The position numbers were made by a program, and so were the translations under genes. Source: Rhipidocladum racemiflorum (taxonomy: Eukaryota; Streptophyta; Magnoliopsida; Poales; Poaceae). From it: a stretch of DNA of 64,000 nucleotides. Of the stretch, positions 57,150 through 64,000 are shown one piece after another (the first letter of the stretch is position 1; each line of letters starts with the position of its first letter). The notes under the pieces were generated by a model. The model saw nothing but the letters and a program-made list of their open reading frames with translations. It had not been told where the DNA came from and did no database searches. The DNA lies in the NCBI GenBank assembly GCA_036346355.1, contig CM070578.1, positions 13,344,501 to 13,408,500 on the forward strand, given 5' to 3'.

Positions 57150-59362
57150 ATGAACAATCCAGATATATACATAGGCAGTAATAATCCAGTTGCTGGGGAA
57201 GATGCCATCTATGAGATGTTGGGTTTTAGTCTTGATTGGGAACATGGGGTGGAAGGAGGTGCAGAGCAAGGACATGGGGTGGAAGGAGGTGCAGAGCATG
57301 GACATGGGGTGGAAGGAGGTGCAGAGCAAGGACATGGGGTGGAAGGAGATGCAGAGCAAGGACATGGTGATGACAATGCCAGGGCTACGTCACCTTTCAC
57401 TGGTGCTGATGATGATAATGAGACAAATGACACTGTAATTCCAGATGTCGTGCAGGTGAGGCTTGTGTTCACTATGACAAGGAAAATCCTCCAATGGCAG
57501 AGGAGCACGTATGGATCTATGTATGAGTTTAAAATGGCTCGAGGCAACATGCAATTGTGAATCAATTTGAGGTAGCCACAGAGAAGGCAGAGTCAGATAG
57601 GTACAGGGGTTACTGCAGAGCAAAGGGGTGTAAATGGGCGATTGTAGCAAGGTTGATGCGGGATGGAAAGTCTATTCGGGTATACATTTTTGTTTGTTTC
57701 AAGATCTTTCTGTTCATATTAATGTTGTCATTTTTTTGGATAACCTTGAGTTGTTGTATATGCAGTGACAAAGTGAATAAGTTTGACCACGTGTGTGCAT
57801 CTACAGTGAGTAAGCACAAGGATGGCTTCATACAAGTGGATAGCAGAGAAGGCAATCCCAATTTTGAAGGAACATCCAAATATGGGAGCAAGTGAATCAA
57901 ATCTGTGTTAGACAGTAAGTACTCTGCAAATTTAACTTACAAAGACCTGAGGTGGCTTGGTAGGCGTAAAGCTATGGACATTATTTTTGGTTCATGGGAG
58001 AACAGCTTTGAGATGCTTTTTAAATTCAAGGCGAGGTAGAACTTAGAAGTCCCGAAGTGTAGTCGAAATAGATGTACAACATGATGGAGAGAACATGTAC
58101 TTTCATAGGTTTTTCTGTTGTTTTAAGCCTAGCATAGATGGGTTTTCGAATGGGTGTAGACCATACATTAGCATAGATTCCACTTGCACTTAATGGGAGA
58201 TGGAATGGCCATCTTCCTTCAGCTACAGCTTTAGATGGCCATAATTGGATGTTTCCACTAGCATTTGGGTTGTTTGATGCAGAGACCATAGATAATTGGA
58301 CCTGGTTCATGCAACAATTGGAAAAAGCCATAGGCAGTCCACCACATTTGGCAATAAGTTCAGATGCCTGCAAGGGTTTAGAAAATGCAATTAAGCGTGT
58401 GTTTCCCTGGGCAGAGCATAGAGAGTGCTTCAGACACCTCATGGAAAATTTCGTCAAAAAATTCCAAGGCCCAATATATGGAAATATGTACCCTGCTGCT
58501 AGGGCTTTTAGGGCAGACAGGTTTGACCATTACATCGGCAAAATACATGAAGCCTGCCCTGATGTTGGGCCTTGGTTACGTAGGTACCACAACCTGTTGT
58601 GGATGAGAAGTAGGTTTTCAGAGGAGACCAAGTGTGACTATATCACAAATAATCTAGCTGAGTGTTGGAACAGCTGGGTGAAGGAGCTGAAGGACCTACC
58701 TGCTACTGAGCTAGCTGATGCAATAAGAAAGAAAACTATGCAGCTATATGATAGGAGGAGGAGGTTAGGAGAAAAACTTGAAGGTGTCATTCTCCCTGGT
58801 GTTATTCATCAGCTTAATGCAATGACAAGGCATGTGGACAGGTTGATGGTCACCACTGCTGGCAAGAATATAGTCAAGTCAGTGAGGTCAACGAGGAACT
58901 TGAAGTGGTGAGACATGTGGTGCATCTTGATAAGCATGAGTGCACATGCAGGAGTGGCAGTCTCGTGAAAACCCTGTCCACATGCTTTGGCATTCATAAG
59001 TACCATTAGAAACTTCAATATGGAGGACTATGTGCACCCTTACTTCTCGGTGAGATCATTCAGCTTGCATATGCAGGATCATTCCACCTTTGGTCGACAG
59101 GTCACAATGGCCCTATGTGGACCTTGGGTCAAGTGTGCTGCCACCAAATGCAAAGAGGTCAGCAGGCAGGCATAGAAAGAAAAGGATTGTAGGTTGTCTT
59201 GAGAAAGGAAAGGCCAAGGGTAAGGGAAAATGGCAGGTCAAGTGTAAGGGCTGTGGTGAATTGGGTCACAGGCAGACTAGCTCCAAGTGTTCCTTAAATG
59301 GGACCAAAAAGAGGTATATTTATTTGCAATTGATAGCCCCTGAACTAGTGTATATGAAATAA
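57150..59362 (+). pseudogene. Mutator-like transposase, frameshifted
   Basis: The N-terminus (from 57150) has four copies of an acidic GHGVEGGAEQ-type repeat. The MuDR N-terminal domain follows in broken frames (STYGSMYEFKMA, then NQFEVATEKAESDRYRGYC at about 57560, and CRAKGCKWAIVARL). The MULE catalytic core is open at 58249-58911: FPLAFGLFDAETIDNWTWFM, SDACKGLENAIKRVFPWAEH, ECFRHLMENF and NNLAECWNSWVKELKDLP, with the second acid of the catalytic triad in SDACKG. The first is expected in SIDST just upstream, in another frame. A SWIM-like HECTCR and a CCHC knuckle (CKGCGELGHRQTSSKC, about 59245) come next. At least three frameshifts are needed to connect the parts, so it is inactive. Confidence 0.9.
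57240..57366 (+). repeat. Four tandem 30-bp coding repeats
   Basis: The unit GGACATGGGGTGGAAGGAGG plus TGCAGAGCAA repeats in frame near the transposase N-terminus and gives a decapeptide repeat. Copies differ at one or two bases. Confidence 0.9.
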
Positions 59363-59405
59363 CCCCTGAACTAGTGTATATGTATTTGCAGGAAAAGCAG
59401 ATCTA

Positions 59406-59460
59406 AGAGTGGCCCTAAAGAAAAGAGTGGCCCTAAAGAAAAGAGTGGCCCTAAACAAAA
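59406..59460 (+). repeat. Three tandem 18-bp repeats
   Basis: AAGAGTGGCCCTAAAGAA occurs three times head to tail in the transposase 3' region, coding for a KSGPKE-type repeat in one frame. Confidence 0.85.
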
Positions 59461-59760
59461 AGAGTGTACCACTCCTGAAAGAAAAGAAAGATCAGTTGCA
59501 AGGAAGGTGCTATTCAGCCGTACTGGTGGAGAAGGGACCAACAATATCAATTCAACACCGACGAGGTATAATCTTGCTTTCTTCACAATGTCACACTTCT
59601 CATGCAATAATGTACATGTCCTACTTGGTGCAGGCATCTGGCAACGAGCAATGCTGCTGGAGAGGGGACTAGCCAGACCACAGCCAAAAAGCTGACTCCA
59701 AAGAAAAAACCAGACTCCAAGTGGTCTTCGTTTCAGTCCGCAAAATGGGTGTAAATTTGG

Positions 59761-60091
59761 ATGTTCTGGATGTACTTCTCGATGTTGCTCGGCAAACATT
59801 AGCGTTTACATTAGCTTCTACATGTTCTGCATGTTCTGGATGTACTTTTGGATGTTGCTCGGCAAACATTAGCCTTTTGTATGCAACATTAGCCTTCTGT
59901 TCTGGATGTACTTTTGGATGTTGCTCGGCAAACATTAGCCTTCTGTTCTGGATGTACTTTTGGATGTTGCTCGGCAAACATTAGCTTCTGTTCTGGATGT
60001 ACTTTTGGATGTTGCTCGGCAAACATTAGCTTCTGTTCTGGATGTACTTTTGGATGTTGCTCGGCAAACATTAGCCTTCTGTTCTGGATGT
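59761..60091. repeat. 46-bp tandem repeats between the two element genes
   Basis: The word GGATGTTGCTCGGCAAACAT recurs six times. The last four copies (from about 59900) are at an exact 46-bp spacing with unit start TTCTGTTCTGGATGTACTTT. Earlier copies are diverged and unevenly spaced. The array lies where the convergent genes would end. Confidence 0.9.
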
Positions 60092-60654
60092 CCAGCCCTG
60101 CAGAAGTTTAAATCTAGCCTCAGAAATGTTTTGGCTAATGTTTATTACAAAGTTGATTGAAATCAGCAAAAACCTGCGATCTCCTTGTGTTAAAGCTCCG
60201 AGAGACTCTAGTCTTTTTGCCACAATAGATTACCACAATAGATTGCCACAATAGACGCAAATCGCTTTTCACCACCGAGATTTGTAAAAAGAAGCCCACA
60301 ATTGAGATTCCAAATTCATTTTTAAGTATATAACCCATCTGTCTAGGTAATATACCATCTTCAGACCATGTGAACAATGTGAAAAATAAAAAAAATAGAC
60401 AAGAACTGAGCCTGGATAATCAATATAACTGACAGCCAAACAAACAAAGTCATATTGATGCCAAACAAACAAAGTCATAAGAACTGACAGCCAAACAAAC
60501 TGACTGATGCCAAACAGACAAAGTCATATTGATGCCAAAATCATTTGCATCATTCATTCACAAACTGATGCCAAACAAACTTGTTCATTTTACATGCACT
60601 ACATAAGAACTACATTATAAGCATTACAAATATACTTGCGCCTTCATTGACATG

Positions 60655-61156
60655 CTACTTTATAAGCATTACAACTACTGACAAAATCATAAGAACTACA
60701 TTAATACAACCTAACAATACAATAGTTTTTCCCCAGACTTCAATTTTCCTTGTTAGTGCTGCCATCTCCTTCTGTAGTTCCTCTAAATCATTTCTTGCTT
60801 CACGCTTGCCAAACTCGCTTCCGACTCCAATTCTTCCATCCAAGGTATTCCTCGTACTGGGCTTGCCACATAAAAAATTTACAACCATTCGAACCCTGAA
60901 AACAAATTTCATTGCATACATGAAAGCAAAATTTCATTAAACCTAGCGATCAAAACAGAAATTCATCACACACACTCCCAAAACTCACCGAAGCTTGGTT
61001 GCGTGGGCATTTGTAGAACCTCTTCCCCCTGTTAGCCTCTGTTTTCGCAGTCAGCTCCAACACATTGTCGATGTTGCAATACGGACACACAATCAACGGC
61101 AACCCAGTAGGCTCCAAAGGCGATTTCCAACTAGAACCGAAGCTAGACGACGACAT
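60655..61156 (-). pseudogene. GRF zinc-finger, coiled-coil, membrane protein gene inside the Mutator-like element
   Basis: Exon 1 is 61156-60989 and starts MSSSSFGSSWKSPLEPTG. It carries the first half of a GRF-type zinc finger (CPYCN, then NRGKRFYKCPRNQAS). A GTGAGT donor leads to exon 2 at 60895, which continues the finger in phase (GSNGCKFFMWQAQYEEYLGW). That frame then stops. A second frame of the same exon gives a coiled coil (EARNDLEELQKEMAALTRKI) and one membrane segment (IVLLGCINVVLMILSVVVML), ending at 60655. One frameshift therefore separates finger and coiled coil. Small plant GRF-finger proteins of this layout occur in many copies; their function is unknown to me. The direction is opposite to the transposase. 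Confidence 0.75.
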
Positions 61157-61392
61157 CTACTCCACCAAGCGGGACAGATACAAGCTTACTACGATGTCAA
61201 TGCCGCCGAAATCTTCCCGCCTAGATGTCGCCGGCGCTGCCTTCTCCGCCGTCGCCGCCCAGCTTCGAACCCTACCCGCGCGACTGGATGTCAATGCCGC
61301 CGAAGTCTTCCCGCCTAGATGTCGCTGCCGCCGCTTCTCTCCGCCGCCGCCGACTTGAACCCTACCTCGCGATCGTTTGATGCAGAGCCAAA

Positions 61393-61649
61393 GGGGACAA
61401 CCCAGCCCACATGGTTCAACCAGCTAAGGCAACTGGGTTCCTCAACGGTGCGACTCAGGGGCATTTTCGTCCCGTCACCATGCGAATCGGGGGAAAAAGG
61501 GGGAAAAACATAAACAATGCACAGAAAAGGGTCAAAATGTCATTCCACGATGAAATTAGAGTGCACGGTGTCAGTTCGAGAAAGGCAGACCAATTTAATG
61601 TCATTTTGTCCGGGGCAGTCCAATTCAGTGTCATTCATTGAAATTTCCC
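61393..61649 (-). repeat. Right terminal inverted repeat of the Mutator-like element
   Basis: Inverted counterpart of 56479-56725. The GRF gene start (61156) is about 240 bp inside its inner edge, so this repeat may serve as its promoter. Confidence 0.92.
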
Positions 61650-61772
61650 TAATTTGCAACGACGAGTTCCACTTCCTCGTGAAACAAACAGTCTAATAGC
61701 TTAAAATAACGACGAGTTATTGATTTAATTGAGAAGTTTTCAGCCTAAAACAAAAGATAAGAACTAAAGATC

Positions 61773-62333
61773 ACATTTGTTTAGGCTTAGACTTTTTTGT
61801 TTATAGTTTAAAGTCACCTTTTGAGTTTAAACAGCTTAAAAGCTATCAATTTTTATTTGTAGTAGAGGTAGGTAATTTTACCTAACTTTAGCGGCATTAG
61901 TCTAAAATCAATCCTCAATAAGCCAAAAAAAACACCTCTCGGATGGCTTTTAGCTTTTAGTTATATAGAAGCCTATTGCTTTTAAAAAAGCCTTGATAAA
62001 AAAGCTACTCCCTCCGTTTCCAATGGTTGTAGTTTTAGCATTCAAAATTTTTATACAAATGATTGTAGTTTTCACATTCTAATGTAATTTTAGAGCCAAC
62101 ATGGCCTTTGTACCATTCATCAATGCAGCCATCTGTTTATCTAATCTGTTCAGCTACCCTTTATTAATCACAAAGGGGATGAATTAAATGAGGGTAGACA
62201 AGTCATTTTCCACGTCTCCTTATTTTATGTGCATTTAGCTAGAACTACAACCATTGTAAAACGGAGGGAGTACTTATTTATTTAGATTTTAGCTTTTAAG
62301 CCAGTTCCAGTTTAAAAGCCCAAACAAACATGT
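61773..62333. mobile_element. MITE interrupted by a Stowaway element
   Basis: The outer sequences are inverted: ACATTTGTTTAGGCTTAG on the left and, from the right on the minus strand, ACATGTTTGTTTGGGCTT. TTAAAAGC/GCTTTTAAG words follow on both sides. The interior is split by the Stowaway at 62008-62270. The superfamily is uncertain. Confidence 0.5.
62008..62270. mobile_element. Stowaway-type MITE, 263 bp
   Basis: It begins CTCCCTCCGTTTCCAATGG and ends TTGTAAAACGGAGGGAG, flanked by TA on both sides (62006-62007 and 62271-62272). This is a textbook Stowaway terminus pair. It is non-coding. Confidence 0.9.
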
Positions 62334-63347
62334 TTGCTCCATAAGAGCATAACCAAATTATACATGAATCATATGTAAACTAATAATGCAACTAGTAGGT
62401 AGTGACATCTTATCATAATTAAGAGTAATAATGAGATTTACACATAAACGAGAAGAAGAAATTCAGGTGGGGCCCACAAGGCCACGCATAAAGCACATTA
62501 GGCTTAATTTACATCGTGCACTTCTGGGGTGGAGGCCATGTTTGGCTAAGCTTCATGAACCTTTTGCCTATGGGTCGCTTGAAATTAGAGATTAGATCAG
62601 ATGTTCTAGTCGTTAAAGCTTCCTGGGTGACCGGGCACTACAAATCCGCCAGTTTTGCAGTATGAAACTCCAGATAAGATGAAGCCCCCAGTAAAATGCC
62701 ATGTTTGGATAAGCTAATCTCGGCCAGGGGCCCAGGCATGCTCTTAGTTCGTCCAAGACCTGATTTTCCTTGTACCTTCTCGACGACTCTGTTTCTTCCC
62801 GTAGTCTCACGCTCACATCCATGGTCAAGGACCTCTGCCCTGTCACCCAGAACCATATCCCCGCTACTAGTCAGCCCAGCCGCTGGTAATCTCCACAGCA
62901 CCAGAGCTTTTCCACTGAAGTCACTCACGAATGCAACAAAACCAGCAGCACCGGAGACCGGAGTAACATAGCATTACCTACCACGATCTTACTTTTCGCC
63001 TGTATCCAGGCGTGCGTGACGGCGTGAAATGCAAGCTTAGACTAGCTAGCAAGAATATGTCGAGGCTTAATCCAGATCGCGATGCCCAGGGTTGCTCACC
63101 TGCGTTTATGTAGTATACATTTTGGAAGTAAAACAAAACAAGAAACGAAAGCACAGGAACGAGGGCACGAGAAACAACTGCAAACTTATTGTCTGACAAA
63201 AAGAATTCAATCATTTGTTTGTGGGAATTCGACAAATTACCCCTTTTCTTCGGGCTTCTTATTTTTTTAAAAAAAAAATCGAAATCTGCCCTAAGTGTCT
63301 CCTGTGAAGGCAGACAAGTCGTGTTCCAGAGGTAGCAAGCATGGTAA
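62334..63347. other. Intergenic, no recognised gene
   Basis: A minus-strand frame at 62928-62638 (MSDFSGKALVLWRLPAAGLT at its start) is open for 96 codons in mixed-composition DNA but shows no domain, and no splice context supports it. Otherwise nothing is seen. A run of A's lies near 63265-63279. Confidence 0.35.
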
Positions 63348-63610
63348 GACCATCTCCAACCCATTCCCCTCCCCTCCCTCATTCCCTTCGCGAAGGGATT
63401 CCCATTCCCTTCGGGCTCAACGGTTCCTTCAAGATTCCCTTCAGCCTGGGATTCTCTCTCCCATTCCCTCTAGGAAGGGATTCTCTCTTCTTTCCCTATA
63501 CAATTCCCTTTAAAGGGAATTTGTTGGAGATGAGTGGAAATAAAGGGAATGGGAATGGGGAAGGGAATAGGGAAGGGAATGAAATGAAGGGAATATGGTT
63601 GGAGATGGTC
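63348..63610. mobile_element. Tourist-like (PIF/Harbinger) MITE, 263 bp
   Basis: The ends are GACCATCTCCAACC and GGTTGGAGATGGTC, perfect 14-bp inverted repeats flanked by TAA on both sides (63345-63347 and 63611-63613). Arms rich in AAGGGAATGGG/CCCATTCCCTT pair across the centre. The 3-bp TAA duplication fits PIF/Harbinger. Confidence 0.85.
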
Positions 63611-63779
63611 TAACATCAAGTGGTGACAAACCGACATTGCTAACGACTTATGCAATTTTAGCTCTCTTCAAACCTACTGTACGCCTATCCACTTGGCATA
63701 GTCAACCCACCTGCAAAGGCAGAAGTTTAGCAGGTAAGTGACCTCATTATAATGGACATCAGAGTTGACCTATTGAGGG

Positions 63780-63920
63780 CTACAGATTGCTCACAGTAGA
63801 GAACCCAAGAATGTATTCCCCGTCCGAACCGCAAAGCACAGTGCACTCAACACTAGCTTGTGGCGGTGTAGTAATGGCTCGAGCATCCGCTGTTCGATCA
63901 CTCCAGCCAGAACCTGGTAT
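63780..63920 (-). CDS. Probable last exon of a gene entering from the right edge
   Basis: On the minus strand a strong acceptor (TTGTTTTTCAACAG/ATACC at 63921-63922) opens a 141-bp frame ending in TAG at 63780. The product begins IPGSGWSDRTADARAITTPP and ends LGFSTVSNL. The upstream exons would lie beyond 64000. The protein was not recognised. The splice acceptor and protein-like composition support it, but only one exon is visible. Confidence 0.4.
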   Translation of the reverse strand: MPGSGWSDRTADARAITTPPQASVECTVLCGSDGEYILGFSTVSNL

Positions 63921-64000
63921 CTGTTGAAAAACAAGTTCGATCACGTGAATACAGTTTTGGTTAATGACCATTTTTGTCCCCACAAATTTGCAGGTGTGCA

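Larger units (their letters stand above)
56479..61649. mobile_element. Mutator-like element, 5171 bp, with two convergent genes
   Basis: The exact 9-bp duplication TAATTTGCA lies at 56470-56478 and 61650-61658. The terminal inverted repeats are about 250 bp (56479 to about 56725, and about 61393 to 61649), both starting GGGAAATTTCAATGAATGAC, with only scattered mismatches. Both contain CCCCCTTTTTCCCCCGATT. A decayed MuDR/MURA-type transposase reads rightward from 57150. A GRF zinc-finger gene reads leftward from 61156, so the two genes converge. Internal tandem repeats occur at 57240, 59406 and 59761. The well-matched ends and intact duplication suggest moderate age, yet both genes carry frameshifts. 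Confidence 0.95.

Noticed and set aside
57209..57565. Minus-strand Ser/Pro/Cys-rich frame across the 30-bp repeats
   Set aside because: It is a shadow of the tandem repeat in the transposase N-terminal coding region.
62638..62928. 96-codon minus-strand frame
   Set aside because: There is no recognisable domain, no flanking splice signals and no repeat match; it was kept only as a note in the intergenic entry.

Overview
This is nuclear DNA of a flowering plant, almost certainly a grass. Evidence: multi-exon genes with GT-AG introns, GC-rich first exons, and many Stowaway-, Tourist- and hAT-type miniature elements inside introns. I could not identify the species from the sequence alone.

Five host genes can be followed exon by exon with consistent reading phases. 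(1) A RING-H2 E3 ubiquitin ligase, minus strand, 6 exons, 518 aa (6925-10601). (2) A CCR4-type endonuclease/exonuclease/phosphatase protein resembling plant CCR4 homolog 4, plus strand, 15321-24328; it has a small extra N-terminal exon that looks like a targeting peptide and one GC-AG intron. (3) A folate-biopterin transporter family membrane protein, minus strand, 2 exons, 439 aa (28607-31285). (4) LSM5 of the U6 snRNP, plus strand, 4 exons, 89 aa (33033-35189). (5) An AP2-domain transcription factor of the At2g41710 type, minus strand, 9 exons including a 9-bp micro-exon, 413 aa (48792-56017). Terminal pieces of two further genes lie at the window edges (3-149 plus, 63780-63920 minus).

Much of the remaining sequence is mobile DNA, much of it datable or delimited by target-site duplications. 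Two full-length Ty1/copia elements lie on the minus strand: an old one at 1360-6403 (TSD ACCCT), itself interrupted by a 445-bp hAT-type MITE, and a young one at 35773-42767 (TSD ATAAA, three mismatches between the 207-bp LTRs). Five hAT-type insertions have exact 8-bp TSDs (3067, 18866, 26320, 27409, 52000). A 5.2-kb Mutator-like element (56479-61649, TSD TAATTTGCA, about 250-bp terminal inverted repeats) carries a decayed transposase and, convergent to it, a GRF zinc-finger/coiled-coil/membrane gene. A Tekay/Del-type Ty3/gypsy remnant (about 44800-46990) has lost its integrase. A decayed copy of the splicing factor gene PHF5A sits antisense in an AP2-gene intron between direct repeats that look like short LTRs.

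Other structure: a nine-copy, near-perfect 117-bp tandem array (24976-26028) directly downstream of the CCR4 gene, several smaller tandem duplications, and two places where one element is nested in another. The host genes are typical single-copy housekeeping or regulatory genes, and nothing indicates they act as one pathway. The most unusual items are the two-gene Mutator-like element, the PHF5A copy in a retroelement-like frame, the 117-bp array, and the splice oddities of the CCR4 gene.
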